Assembly (NCBI RefSeq): GCF_027214045.1
Contig: NZ_JAPWHE010000014.1
Coordinates: forward strand, 1-49,644
Direction: 5' to 3'
From: Castellaniella denitrificans
GTDB lineage: Bacteria > Pseudomonadota > Gammaproteobacteria > Burkholderiales > Burkholderiaceae_B
Length of the DNA: 49,644 nt
A model generated the notes under the pieces. It was not told the origin of the DNA. It was given only the letters and a program-made list of their open reading frames with translations, and ran no database searches. Positions 31,113-38,907 of this stretch are shown piece after piece; position 1 is the first letter of the stretch, and every line of letters begins with the position of its first letter. A program made the translations under genes and the position numbers.

Positions 31113-32258
31113 ATGGCTAACACCCTGACTGGGATTATCCCGACCCTGTATGCCGCCCTGAATACGGTTTCCCGTGAAATGGTCGGCTTCATCCCTGCGG
31201 TTCGCCGCGACTCCAATGCCGAGCGGGCCGCCGTCGGCCAAACCGTCCGTGTGCCTCTGGGCGAAGCGGGCGAACTGGAAGACATCACCCCGGGCGCGCA
31301 ACCAGCGAACTCGGGCGATACCACCGTCGACCACACGGACGTCACCATCACCAAGTCCAAGGCGGCTCCGGTGCGCTGGAACGGCGAAGAGCAGCGGGCA
31401 GTCGGCTCGACCGGTGTCTATAACCAGATCCTGGCCGATCAGTTCACCGACGCCATGCGCAAGCTGGTCAATGCCGTGGAAGTCGATCTGTCCCTGGCGG
31501 CCATGGCGGGCGCCTCGCGGGCCCATGGAACGGCTGGCACGGCGCCGTTTGGCACCGCTGGCGATCTGTCCGACTTCGCGGGCGTGGCCCAGATCCTGGA
31601 CGTCAACGGCGCGCCCATCGTGGACCGCCAGCTGGTGCTGGGCTCCATGGCCATGGCGAATCTGCGCGGCAAGCAATCGGTGCTCTTCAAGGTGAACGAA
31701 GCCGGCACCAATGACATGCTGCGCAACGGTATGACCGATCGCGTGCAGAACTTCGCCCTGCGCTATTCGGGCGGCATCAATCTTCATACCAAGGGCACTG
31801 GCGCGGGCTACGTGGCCGATGGTGCGCACGCTGCGGGCGTCTCCGGCATCGTGCTGAAAACCGGGACCGGCACCGTGCTGGCTGGCGACATCGTGACCTT
31901 CAACGGGGACACCAACAAGTATGTCGTCAATACTGGCATCACCGGGCCGGCCACGCTCGGTATCGGCAAGCCCGGCCTGCTGGCCGCCCTGGCCGATGGT
32001 GGCGCGATGACCATCGGCGCGAACTACACGCCGAACGCTGCGTTTGCCCGGGGTGCCATCGTACTGGCCGCCCGCGCGCCCGCCGTGCCGGAAGGTGGTG
32101 ACTCCGCCGACGACGCCATGACCATCACGGATCCCGTGACCGGCATGACGTTCGAGGTCCGGGTGTACCGCCAGTACCGCCAGGTGAAGTACGAGGTCTG
32201 CCTGGCCTGGGGCTGCGCGGTGGTGAAGCCCGAACACGTCGCCCTGCTGATCGGCTGA
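31113..32258 (+). CDS. Major capsid protein, P22 coat type
   Basis: 381 residues. MANTLTGIIPTLYAALNTVS and REMVGFIPAV plus AERAAVGQTVRVPL match the P22-gp5 coat family. The middle DRQLVLGSMAMANLRGKQSV and the telokin-like insertion (GIVLKTGTGTVLAGDIVTFN) fit. It is the main structural protein of the head. AAGGATC precedes the ATG. Confidence 0.9.
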   Translation: MANTLTGIIPTLYAALNTVSREMVGFIPAVRRDSNAERAAVGQTVRVPLGEAGELEDITPGAQPANSGDTTVDHTDVTITKSKAAPVRWNGEEQRAVGSTGVYNQILADQFTDAMRKLVNAVEVDLSLAAMAGASRAHGTAGTAPFGTAGDLSDFAGVAQILDVNGAPIVDRQLVLGSMAMANLRGKQSVLFKVNEAGTNDMLRNGMTDRVQNFALRYSGGINLHTKGTGAGYVADGAHAAGVSGIVLKTGTGTVLAGDIVTFNGDTNKYVVNTGITGPATLGIGKPGLLAALADGGAMTIGANYTPNAAFARGAIVLAARAPAVPEGGDSADDAMTITDPVTGMTFEVRVYRQYRQVKYEVCLAWGCAVVKPEHVALLIG

Positions 32259-32264
32259 TGAACC

Positions 32265-32284
32265 GCTGGGGCTTCGGCCCCAGC
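32265..32284 (+). other. Strong hairpin after the coat gene
   Basis: GCTGGGGC, TTCG loop, GCCCCAGC: an 8-bp perfect stem with no T-tract. Its position suggests mRNA 3'-end protection or processing of the abundant coat message rather than termination. Confidence 0.6.
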
Positions 32285-32301
32285 ATTCTGGAGAATGCGA
32301 A

Positions 32302-32580
32302 ATGTCCCATCTGATCCCGGTCAGCAAAGGCGCTGACTATCTGGAAGTGCATCCCAATACGCTGGCTGAGCACAAGAAACTGGGCTGGACGCAGTGCGCC
32401 AAGCGCCAAGACACCGCAGCCCAGGGCGGCGAGGGCGGCGAGGGCGTAAGCGACAAGCTCGGCGTGGCCGAACTGCGCGGCAAGCTCATCGAGCTTGGTA
32501 TCGAGTTCGACCCGAAGGCCAAGAAGGCCGATCTGCAGGCGCTCCTGGACGCCGCAGCCCAGGGCGGCGAGGGGGCGTAA
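32302..32580 (+). CDS. Small HeH/LEM-like protein with an internal repeat
   Basis: 92 residues. LRGKLIELGIEFDPKAKKAD then LQALLDAA is a helix-extended-helix (SAP/LEM-like) domain seen in small phage head-operon proteins. The Gly/Glu linker AAQGGEGGEGV recurs at the C-terminus as AAQGGEGA because of a 22-bp DNA repeat. Role unknown. Confidence 0.7.
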   Translation: MSHLIPVSKGADYLEVHPNTLAEHKKLGWTQCAKRQDTAAQGGEGGEGVSDKLGVAELRGKLIELGIEFDPKAKKADLQALLDAAAQGGEGA

Positions 32581-32583
32581 GCC

Positions 32584-33045
32584 ATGGCGCTGATCGTCGA
32601 GGACGGCACCGGCAAGGCGGACGCGGAAAGCTACGTGAGCGCGGCTGATTGCGCCACCTACGCCGCCGCCCACGGCCTGACCTTCGCCGGCGACGAGCCC
32701 GCGCAAGAGGCCCGGCTTCGACGCGCCACCCAATACCTGGACGCGCAGTACAGCTTCAAGGGCGGCGAATCGACCGATACTCAGGCGCTGGCCTGGCCGC
32801 GCACTGCGGCGCCTGGCGTGGTGCCGCGTGAGATTGTGTCGGCCTGTTGCGAACTGGCCTGCAAGGCTGGTGACCTGTGGCAGGACGTCGATCCGCGCGC
32901 CATCGTGAGCCAGACCGTGGGCCCGATCAGCACCACCTATGCCGAGCCGGTCAATGGCGGACAGAAGCGGTTTGCCGCTGTCGATTCGCTGCTGCGTCGC
33001 TGGGTTTCTGGCGGCGGATGGAATGTTCCGGTGGTGAGGGCGTGA
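32584..33045 (+). CDS. Head-tail adaptor (DnaT-like family)
   Basis: 153 residues. MALIVEDGTGKADAESYVSA then LRRATQYLDAQYSFKGGE and WPRTAAP match the head-completion/adaptor family that is annotated DnaT-like ssDNA-binding. In this position it is a connector that plugs the portal. Confidence 0.8.
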   Translation: MALIVEDGTGKADAESYVSAADCATYAAAHGLTFAGDEPAQEARLRRATQYLDAQYSFKGGESTDTQALAWPRTAAPGVVPREIVSACCELACKAGDLWQDVDPRAIVSQTVGPISTTYAEPVNGGQKRFAAVDSLLRRWVSGGGWNVPVVRA

Positions 33046-33218
33046 TGGACTTGCTTCGATCAGGCCCCGCTGATCTTTCACGCGCCATGGTGCGCGATGT
33101 GCTGGAAGCGATCCACAAATACGACGGCACGGTTCCGTTTGCGCTGGCTGTGGGCGTGCTGGAAATGTGCAAGGCGCAGTTGATCGAAGACGCAGCGGTG
33201 GAAGACGAGGACGACTGA
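33045..33218 (+). CDS. Small hypothetical protein
   Basis: 57 residues, MDLLRSGPADLSRAMVRDVL ... AVEDEDD. GAGGG precedes the ATG, which overlaps the adaptor stop (TGATG). Function unknown. Confidence 0.6.
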   Translation: MDLLRSGPADLSRAMVRDVLEAIHKYDGTVPFALAVGVLEMCKAQLIEDAAVEDEDD

Positions 33219-33219
33219 A

Positions 33220-33420
33220 ATGAGCCAGACCATCAAAATTGAAATGACGGGCCATGGCCACGGCAAGGTGTTTGTGGATGGCGTGCAGTTGACGCATGCG
33301 GTCGCGGCCCGTGTTCGGATTGGGGTCGGGGAATCGAATCGGGTTCTGTTGGTGCTTGCGCCGGAGCAAGTCGAGATAACCGGCCCGTTCGACGTGGCGA
33401 CGGCGCAGGCAGAGGGCTGA
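33220..33420 (+). CDS. Small hypothetical protein
   Basis: 66 residues, beta-rich (QTIKIEMTGHGHGKVFVDGV, NRVLLVLAPEQVEITGPF). This small family is often found among head-tail connector genes. Starts one base after the previous stop. Confidence 0.6.
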   Translation: MSQTIKIEMTGHGHGKVFVDGVQLTHAVAARVRIGVGESNRVLLVLAPEQVEITGPFDVATAQAEG

Positions 33421-33421
33421 C

Positions 33422-33799
33422 ATGGCTATCGACTACCCCCAGATCGCCGAGAGCGCCCACGCGGCCCTGCTGGATGCGGGCGGCCCGGTGACGCTCATTC
33501 AGCCCGGGGCGTCCGAATACATCCCCGGACAGGGCATGGTGACACAGCCAGATATCGAGCATCCCTGCACTGGCGTGGTGTTCGACTTCGGCCTGCATCA
33601 GTCTGGCGCGGCATTCACGGCCGGTAGCCTGATCGAAGCAGGGGACAAGCAGCTGTATCTGTCGCCCGAAGGCGTCCCAGCGGCTATTGGCCCCGGGTTC
33701 CGTGTTCAGGCATTCGGGGAGAGTTTCACGGTGGTGAGCGTGAAGGCTACGGCGCCCGCTGGCGTGCCGGTCCTCTACGAATGCCAGTTGCGGCGATGA
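33422..33799 (+). CDS. Head-tail connector / head closure protein
   Basis: 125 residues, beta-rich (GPVTLIQPGASEYIPGQG, CTGVVFDFGLHQSG, ESFTVVSVKATAPAGVPVLY). Size, fold impression and position between adaptor and tail completion genes fit a head-closure (stopper) protein. Confidence 0.65.
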   Translation: MAIDYPQIAESAHAALLDAGGPVTLIQPGASEYIPGQGMVTQPDIEHPCTGVVFDFGLHQSGAAFTAGSLIEAGDKQLYLSPEGVPAAIGPGFRVQAFGESFTVVSVKATAPAGVPVLYECQLRR

Positions 33800-34197
33800 G
33801 CGGCGCTGTAGACCTATCCCGCCTGGTCGAGAAAGCCAACGGGAACATCGACAAGGCCGTGCGCCAGGCGCTGATTCTGGCCGCCCAGGGCGTGGTTATG
33901 AATACGCCAGTAGATACCGGGCGCTTGCGCGGCTCCTGGGGGTTCGGCGTCAGCGTGCCCAAGAACGGCCCAACCGACACGACCGACAAGGCCGGCGGCG
34001 CCACGCTGACCAAGATCGCCGCAGCGGTCAAAAGTCAGGAGGCCGGCCCGAAGTTCTACATCACGACTGCGCTGCCGTATGCCAAGCGGATTGAATACGA
34101 AGGCTGGTCGCACACGAAGGCGCCGGCCGGCATGGTGCGGATCACCATCGCCAACCTGCCCAATGCCATCCGAGATTACGTCAGGGGTCAGCTTTGA
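33796..34197 (+). CDS. HK97 gp10-like tail completion protein
   Basis: 133 residues starting MSGAVDLSRLVEKANGNIDK. NTPVDTGRLRGSWGF is the signature of the gp10/tail-completion family, and the C-terminal YAKRIEYEGWSHTKAPAGMV fits. It overlaps the connector stop as ATGA. Confidence 0.85.
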   Translation: MSGAVDLSRLVEKANGNIDKAVRQALILAAQGVVMNTPVDTGRLRGSWGFGVSVPKNGPTDTTDKAGGATLTKIAAAVKSQEAGPKFYITTALPYAKRIEYEGWSHTKAPAGMVRITIANLPNAIRDYVRGQL

Positions 34198-34604
34198 AAG
34201 CCATCATCCGTGCCGCCTTCGAGAAGACGCTGGCCGACTGGGCTGCTGCACAGACGCCGGCCATTCCGGTCGCCTTCGAGAACGTGGCGTTTAAGCCGCC
34301 CGCGACCGGCCCGTACCTGCGCTGCTTCCTGCTGCCGGCCGACACGGTCGACAACACCATGGCCGGGCAGTTGAGCGAATACCGAGGGCTGTTTCAGGTG
34401 AACGTCGTCTGTCCTGCCGGCACTGGCCCGACCGCAGCGGAGGCGCTGACCGCAGCGATCGCCGCGCAGTACCCGGCCAAGGCCCGGATGACCTTTGCTG
34501 GGTTCACTGTGATGGTGGCGACGCCCATGCGCGAGCGCCCGGCCCTGCAGGACACCAGCACCTACACGATCCCGATGGACTGCCGGTATACGGCTGTTCA
34601 GTAA
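34194..34604 (+). CDS. Tail terminator protein (DUF4128 type), TTG start
   Basis: 136 residues. The TTG at 34194 overlaps the previous stop as TTGA and has AGGGG upstream. The pattern IRAAFEKTLADWAAAQ ... YLRCFLLPADT ... YRGLFQVNVVCPAGTG matches the gpU-like/DUF4128 tail terminators. Confidence 0.8.
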   Translation: MKAIIRAAFEKTLADWAAAQTPAIPVAFENVAFKPPATGPYLRCFLLPADTVDNTMAGQLSEYRGLFQVNVVCPAGTGPTAAEALTAAIAAQYPAKARMTFAGFTVMVATPMRERPALQDTSTYTIPMDCRYTAVQ

Positions 34605-34626
34605 CCCGTTCATCAATCAATTTCAT

Positions 34627-34652
34627 GCCGTCCGGTTGGGCGGCCTTTGTTT
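34627..34652 (+). terminator. Intrinsic terminator before the Rha gene
   Basis: GCCGTCC/GGGCGGC stem (one G-U), 4-base loop, then CTTTGTTTT. Confidence 0.7.
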
Positions 34653-34739
34653 TGGCCGCAGCTAGGAGGCATCCGAAATCGCCTTCCCTGGGGCGCTGCT
34701 GCGGCCATCCTCATTTCCAGGGCATTGCAGGGAGTGAAT

Positions 34740-35249
34740 ATGCAAACACCATTCGAGCCACTGGTCTCCGTCATCGGCGGTGAACCCCTGGCATCCAGCC
34801 TCGTGATCGCGCGCGGCATGAAGGCCAGGCACAAGAGCGTCATCCAGTTGATCCGGCAGCATGCGGCCATCCTCCAGGAGTTCGGCCCACTGGCATTTGA
34901 AATGCGGGTGGTGAAACGCCCACAGGGCGGCGGCGCCCCGACCGAATACGCCATGTTGAACGAGCAGCAGGCCGCTCTGCTGATTTCGATGATGCGCAAC
35001 ACAGACGAGGTTGTGGCATTCAAGGTCCGGTTGATCCGCGAGTTCTACCGCATGCGTGATGCACTAAGCCAGCGCACGCAGAACCTGTATCAGCAACTTC
35101 AGGCGCTGGTGGCAGAGGAGGTCTCCACCCAGGTCAAAGCGTCCTTCGGATCGCGCCTGATGCTGGAGCGTAAGTACGCCATTCCCGATTTCAGGCGACG
35201 GCGCGAAGCACTGGAGTCCCAGTTGCAGCCGTCACTCTTCATTCACTGA
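34740..35249 (+). CDS. Rha family phage regulator
   Basis: 169 residues. The core ARGMKARHKSVIQLIRQHAA, the block GGGAPTEYAMLNEQQAALLI, and the closing FKVRLIREFYRMRD match pRha, the phage regulator that blocks growth in IHF-deficient hosts. GGGAG precedes the ATG at 34740. It is flanked on both sides by terminators in the middle of the tail operon, so it is a moron with its own transcription. Confidence 0.9.
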   Translation: MQTPFEPLVSVIGGEPLASSLVIARGMKARHKSVIQLIRQHAAILQEFGPLAFEMRVVKRPQGGGAPTEYAMLNEQQAALLISMMRNTDEVVAFKVRLIREFYRMRDALSQRTQNLYQQLQALVAEEVSTQVKASFGSRLMLERKYAIPDFRRRREALESQLQPSLFIH

Positions 35250-35271
35250 CCCGGCTCCGCGCCGGGTTTTT
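35250..35271 (+). terminator. First of two tandem terminators after Rha
   Basis: CCCGGC, 5-base loop, GCCGGG, then TTTTT. Confidence 0.85.
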
Positions 35272-35278
35272 CATCTGT

Positions 35279-35303
35279 GCCGCCGTGTGCGGCTTTTCTT
35301 TTT
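35279..35303 (+). terminator. Second of two tandem terminators after Rha
   Basis: GCCGC, 5-base loop, GCGGC, then TTTTCTTTTTT. Confidence 0.8.
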
Positions 35304-35315
35304 TGGAGCTACATC

Positions 35316-35978
35316 ATGGCCGGAGAAACCCTCCCCGACGGCGCCCGCCTGTTCCTGGGCACCGCGCTGGCGACCGAAGTCAGCATCACTGCAATCACCA
35401 ACGCCAACCCTGCCGTCGCCAGCGCTGTCGCTCACGGCTACACCGATGGCGATTACATCGCCATGACGTCGCCCTGGGCGCAACTGGATGGCATGATTCT
35501 GCGGGTTGAAGGATCGACCACCGACGCCTTCGATCTGGGCGGGTTCGACACCACCAACACCACCAACTTCCCGGCGGCGACCAATACCGCAAAGGCTAAG
35601 AAGGTCACCACCTGGCTGGAAATTCCGAAGATCACCCAGCCCGCCATGGACGGCGGCGACCAGCAGTTCTACCAGTTCCAGTATTTAGCCGAACGCATCC
35701 AGCGCCAGATCCCGACCGTGAAAAACGCCAAGAAATTGTCCATGCGCACGACCGACGACGGCGGCGACACGGACATCTTCAAGGCGCTCGTGGCGGCTGA
35801 CGCATCGCTCACGCCGCAGGCTATCAAGCTGGTTCTGGCCAACGGCTCCGAGATCGTCTACATGATGTACGTCGGCTTCGACAAGCATCCGTCCCTGGAC
35901 CAGGGCCAGATGATGACGAACCCGCTGGTGCTGACCATGGCGGCGCCCGATTTCATGCGCTACAAGCCGCTGGTGTAA
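35316..35978 (+). CDS. Major tail tube protein
   Basis: 220 residues starting MAGETLPDGARLFLGTALAT. The Ig-like/beta-rich pattern (GMILRVEGSTTDAFDLGGFD, WLEIPKITQ, YQFQYLAERIQRQIPT) matches lambda gpV-type tube proteins. GGAG precedes the ATG. It is the most abundant tail protein in this position. Confidence 0.85.
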   Translation: MAGETLPDGARLFLGTALATEVSITAITNANPAVASAVAHGYTDGDYIAMTSPWAQLDGMILRVEGSTTDAFDLGGFDTTNTTNFPAATNTAKAKKVTTWLEIPKITQPAMDGGDQQFYQFQYLAERIQRQIPTVKNAKKLSMRTTDDGGDTDIFKALVAADASLTPQAIKLVLANGSEIVYMMYVGFDKHPSLDQGQMMTNPLVLTMAAPDFMRYKPLV

Positions 35979-35987
35979 GGGGGATTC

Positions 35988-36296
35988 ATGGCCATCAAAC
36001 TGACGCCGAACCCCACTTTCCGGGCCAAGGTCACGATCCAGCCGCCCGGCGACGGCAAGCCCTTCGACATCGACTGCGAATTTCGGCACAAGACTGCGGC
36101 CGAGCGCGAAGCGTTCCTGGCGGCCCACAAGTTCGACCTGGATGCTGTCCAGGAGGTTCTGGTAGGCTGGAAGGACAAGGACGTCGAGTTCTCCGAGGAA
36201 ACGCTGGCCGTGCTGCTGGATAACTACCCTGGCGCGGCGTCCGAATTCCTGACCGTCTACCTGCGGGAGCTGGCCGGGGCCCGTCGGGGAAACTGA
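35988..36296 (+). CDS. Tail assembly chaperone (gpG-like), upstream frame
   Basis: 102 residues, MAIKLTPNPTFRAKVTIQPP ... ELAGARRGN. It ends in a slippery GGGAAAC directly before its TGA. In lambda the same arrangement makes gpG and the -1 fusion gpGT, both needed to coat the tape measure. The fused product would span 35988-36601. Confidence 0.85.
   Translation: MAIKLTPNPTFRAKVTIQPPGDGKPFDIDCEFRHKTAAEREAFLAAHKFDLDAVQEVLVGWKDKDVEFSEETLAVLLDNYPGAASEFLTVYLRELAGARRGN
36287..36293 (+). promoter_or_regulatory. -1 programmed frameshift heptamer GGGAAAC
   Basis: Zero-frame codons are GGA AAC TGA. A -1 slip reads GGG AAA and continues with CTG AAG GCG into the open downstream frame, which has no start of its own at that point. 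It fits the X XXY YYZ rule, and lambda uses GGGAAAG. Confidence 0.85.
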
Positions 36297-36601
36297 AGGC
36301 GGTCGCCGCGTTTCTGTACGGGAAGGATCCTGGCGGGAGCGCGGCGGCCGCGTTCGGTATTTCCGCGTCGGATTATGAGCGGGATGTGCCGCTGTGGCCG
36401 GAGAATGTCCAGGCCGTGGCGCTCTTCTCCAGGCTGTCGTCGCAATGGCGTGCGGGCGCTCTCGGTGTGGTTGGGCTGGATTACAACGTGCTGTTCCACG
36501 AGATGGACCGGATGGATCTGGAGCGGGACGAATATGACCGGTTATTTGAGGACATCCGGACGATGGAGGCGGCGGCGCTGGAGGAAATGAGGCGGGAGTA
36601 G
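36293..36601 (+). CDS. gpT-like extension of the tail chaperone (DUF1799 domain), reached by frameshift
   Basis: The -1 frame encodes LKAVAAFLYGKDPGG, then FGISASDYERDVPLWPENVQ and GLDYNVLFHEMDRMD, the DUF1799 pattern. The conserved residues begin well before the first ATG (36386), so independent initiation would lose part of the domain. This supports synthesis only as a fusion to the upstream frame. Confidence 0.8.
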   Translation: MKAVAAFLYGKDPGGSAAAAFGISASDYERDVPLWPENVQAVALFSRLSSQWRAGALGVVGLDYNVLFHEMDRMDLERDEYDRLFEDIRTMEAAALEEMRRE

Positions 36602-36638
36602 GGTATAGTTTCCGTAACAACAACTTACGGAGGCACGG

Positions 36639-37046
36639 ATGCACGAATTGATGGCCTTATTGGGGATGTCGTTCGCATCTTGGGCGCTCATGTCCTGGCT
36701 GGCATGCGCATTCCTTGCGGCATTCGTGGCTAGCGAAAAGTATCGCTGCACTACGTGCTGGTTTGTTGTTGGTCTTTTATTTGGGCCTGTTGGACTCTTG
36801 GCTGTTGTAGGTCTCCCAGATAGGGGCGAAGAGCGGTTAAGGCCGTCTCCGAAGACTCATGTGACCTGCCCAGATTGTGCGGAGTTTGTGCGCAATGAGG
36901 CCGTGGTGTGTTGTCACTGCGGCTGTAAGTTAACGCCAATGGTCAAGAATAACGTGGGGCTTGTGGATCTGCAGTCCAGCGTGACTGGTCGGATTACGCA
37001 GCGCGATCAGTCTTGGATCCCGCCAGGGTATGAAGACAAGGCGTAG
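36639..37046 (+). CDS. Zinc-ribbon membrane protein (cargo)
   Basis: 135 residues. Two hydrophobic helices lie at about 5-32 (ASWALMSWLACAFLAAF) and 40-59 (WFVVGLLFGPVGLLAVVG). A ribbon follows, CPDCAEFVRNEAVVCCHCG, at about 77-95. GGAGG precedes the ATG. AT-richer than the tail genes and followed by a strong terminator. Such small ribbon-membrane proteins occur as accessory phage genes; function unknown. Confidence 0.75.
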   Translation: MHELMALLGMSFASWALMSWLACAFLAAFVASEKYRCTTCWFVVGLLFGPVGLLAVVGLPDRGEERLRPSPKTHVTCPDCAEFVRNEAVVCCHCGCKLTPMVKNNVGLVDLQSSVTGRITQRDQSWIPPGYEDKA

Positions 37047-37065
37047 CCAGCATGAAAGCATATGA

Positions 37066-37090
37066 AGCCGCCTACGGGCGGCTATTTTTT
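37066..37090 (+). terminator. Intrinsic terminator between cargo gene and antitoxin
   Basis: AGCCGCC, TACG loop, GGCGGCT, then ATTTTTT. It also separates the converging antitoxin gene. Confidence 0.85.
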
Positions 37091-37113
37091 GACAGTAGTG
37101 GGCCGCCCCGCTG

Positions 37114-37440
37114 CTATATATCCAGTTGCGCAGGCGAGATGCCAAGCGCCTCCGCGATCTTCTCGATGCTGGCTTTGCGCAGGCGCTCGCTGTTTTCTTG
37201 CTGGGCATAGGCGGACTGGCTGACTCCTAGGCGTTTCGCCATTTCGGCCTGCGTGAGGCCGAGGTGTTCGCGCCAAGCGCGCACGGGCGTGGCTCCATCC
37301 ACGGTGCGGCTTATAACATCATGAGGGATGAGGCCGTCTCCCTGGGCGCGGTCGGCCATGTATTGATCATAGGGGATCACCACGAAGGCCGGGGTGCCGC
37401 CCGGCCCGTTGATGATCTGGATGTTAGTAGGTGCGTTCAT
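37114..37440 (-). CDS. HigA/XRE-type antitoxin
   Basis: 108 residues. The N-terminal half (AFVVIPYDQYMADRAQG) is the toxin-binding part. The C-terminal HTH is clear (LTQAEMAKRLGVSQSAYAQQ). Toxin first, antitoxin second, with a 17-base overlap, is the higBA order. It should bind the 11-bp repeats in the promoter. Confidence 0.85.
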   Translation of the reverse strand: MNAPTNIQIINGPGGTPAFVVIPYDQYMADRAQGDGLIPHDVISRTVDGATPVRAWREHLGLTQAEMAKRLGVSQSAYAQQENSERLRKASIEKIAEALGISPAQLDI

Positions 37441-37678
37441 CGCGTTTCCTCACTTCCTGAATTTCAATGATCTTGACCTCGATGCCCCAATCGAACAAGA
37501 CGCGGTAGTTACCGACGCGCAGGCGGTAGCCGTACTGGTGGTTCGTCAGCGCCTTGATGTTCTGGCAGTCTGGCATCGCAGCCAAGGTACTGACGCCATC
37601 GCGGATCGTCGCCTGATGTTGGCGGTCAATCTTGCGCAGTTGCTTGGCTGCCTTGGGGGTCCAGAAGATCGAGTTCAT
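37424..37678 (-). CDS. RelE/HigB-type toxin
   Basis: 84 residues starting MNSIFWTPKAAKQLRKIDRQ. The RelE-superfamily core YGYRLRVGNYRVLFDW and the closing KIIEIQEVRKRDERTY are present, including the basic residues that contact mRNA in the ribosomal A site. The ATG at 37678 has no SD. The -10 box lies 7 bases upstream, so the message is probably leaderless. Confidence 0.85.
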   Translation of the reverse strand: MNSIFWTPKAAKQLRKIDRQHQATIRDGVSTLAAMPDCQNIKALTNHQYGYRLRVGNYRVLFDWGIEVKIIEIQEVRKRDERTY

Positions 37679-37683
37679 GGACA

Positions 37684-37705
37684 AATTATAAGTTAATTAT
37701 AAGTT
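37684..37705. repeat. Tandem 11-bp repeats in the toxin-antitoxin promoter
   Basis: AATTATAAGTT occurs twice head to tail (37684-37694 and 37695-37705), one helical turn apart and covering the -10 and spacer. A likely antitoxin operator. Confidence 0.75.
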
Positions 37706-37713
37706 TTATACAA
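37685..37713 (-). promoter_or_regulatory. Toxin-antitoxin promoter
   Basis: On the minus strand TTGTAT (37708-37713), 17-bp spacer, TATAAT (37685-37690). The predicted start of transcription falls on the toxin ATG. Confidence 0.8.
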
Positions 37714-37887
37714 GAAATATAAGCATCTGACTCTGCCACCGGGCGCTTTCCCTGCTGCATGGAAAGACAGGAGGCGCGCCGGGCGAGGCAGGGGGACGTT
37801 GAGCGGGATGGATGTAGGGAACTCCCTCTGTCCATGAAACATAATGTAATGGTATGCTGCCCTCCGAAGAGTCGGAGAACCCCACGT

Positions 37888-38907
37888 ATGCCAGTCGATT
37901 TGCAGCGCTCACATCTGTTGATTAACCTGTTGGAAATATCCACCAGCCTTGCTGTTGTTTCTGCTTTTTTGAAGAGCAAGGGGCTACACCACTCTGCAGG
38001 CAGTTGGACGGCTATGCGCAATCTGAGGTTGCTAAAGCACCTTCAGGATGAAGCGATTTCGAACAATGATCTGGAAAAACTTGTACAGGAGGCAGAGGAA
38101 TACGGGCGACAGCACGTATTTCTGTACTCTTGTGATCCATCAGCTGCCAGAGCGATGATGGATAGGGGCAAAGTAGACCGAGAGCTTAGGTCGCGGGGAT
38201 TAGATAGGCTTATTGGCGCCTCGAAGCTTGTAGAGGATCCTCAGGGCACAGAAATAGTTGATGTCCGATGGGAGTCGGGTAGTAACAAGGACTTTGCTCT
38301 CGTCATCAAAGAGGTGGAGCTTAGGGTATACACCAAGTATCTTGGAGTAGAGCAGCGCGGCACGCAACTACTAAAGGTGTACGACCGCATTAACGAACGA
38401 GCCGTAAACATAGCAAGGCTGCATATTAGCGGCGCACTGGAGATCAGGATTGCCTCTCGTAGAAATACCACGAAATATGAACAGGATATATACGATTTTT
38501 TCGGAAGAATAGATGGACTGATAGATTCCTTGGAGTTTACCGAGCACTCCATCACAACCGGTAAAGACTATATTTGGAAGAATCGTAAGGCACTGTCAGA
38601 GCAAATTCGGAGCGTGGACGCGACGATGAGAAACGCGGCAGGAAATGTGCTTCGCGGCGCAACTGGTCGAGTGGGCAGCGATTTAAGTGATGATGACGCT
38701 GTTTCTGATAGCCTGGATGTGTTGTTGGGTGGTGACGCAAACGCCTACTGTGATTCGACGAATATATATTTCAAACCAACGCAAAAAATGTCGGCCGAGA
38801 CCCACGTAATATTGTCGGGAGAGCCTAATGAATTTGCTCTACCCGCTAAGTGCGCGAAGAGCGACTATGAGCACGTTCTTGAGCAAATACGACTCTTTAA
38901 TCGCTGA
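37888..38907 (+). CDS. Cargo cassette protein 1, unknown (candidate defence gene)
   Basis: 339 residues starting MPVDLQRSHLLINLLEISTS; an upstream in-frame ATG at 37834 is possible. The first 80 residues are helical (LRLLKHLQDEAISNNDLEKL). A mixed alpha/beta middle follows (TEIVDVRWESGSNKDFALVI, IKEVELRVYTKYLG). After the helical segment QDIYDFFGRIDGLIDSLEFT the C-terminus is acidic. No family or catalytic motif is recognised. Codon use is clearly AT-richer than the tail genes on either side. Two further genes overlap in order, so this is the first gene of a three-gene operon. Confidence 0.8.
   Translation: MPVDLQRSHLLINLLEISTSLAVVSAFLKSKGLHHSAGSWTAMRNLRLLKHLQDEAISNNDLEKLVQEAEEYGRQHVFLYSCDPSAARAMMDRGKVDRELRSRGLDRLIGASKLVEDPQGTEIVDVRWESGSNKDFALVIKEVELRVYTKYLGVEQRGTQLLKVYDRINERAVNIARLHISGALEIRIASRRNTTKYEQDIYDFFGRIDGLIDSLEFTEHSITTGKDYIWKNRKALSEQIRSVDATMRNAAGNVLRGATGRVGSDLSDDDAVSDSLDVLLGGDANAYCDSTNIYFKPTQKMSAETHVILSGEPNEFALPAKCAKSDYEHVLEQIRLFNR

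Noticed and set aside
32265-32284. Hairpin after the coat gene as a terminator
   Set aside because: The stem is strong but no T-tract follows; kept only as an RNA-structure feature.
31098-32327. Minus-strand open frame of 409 codons
   Set aside because: Fully antisense to the P22-type coat gene, His/Arg/Gly-rich, no family features.
32125-33423. Minus-strand open frame of 432 codons
   Set aside because: Runs antisense through several connector genes that have clear family matches and SD sites.
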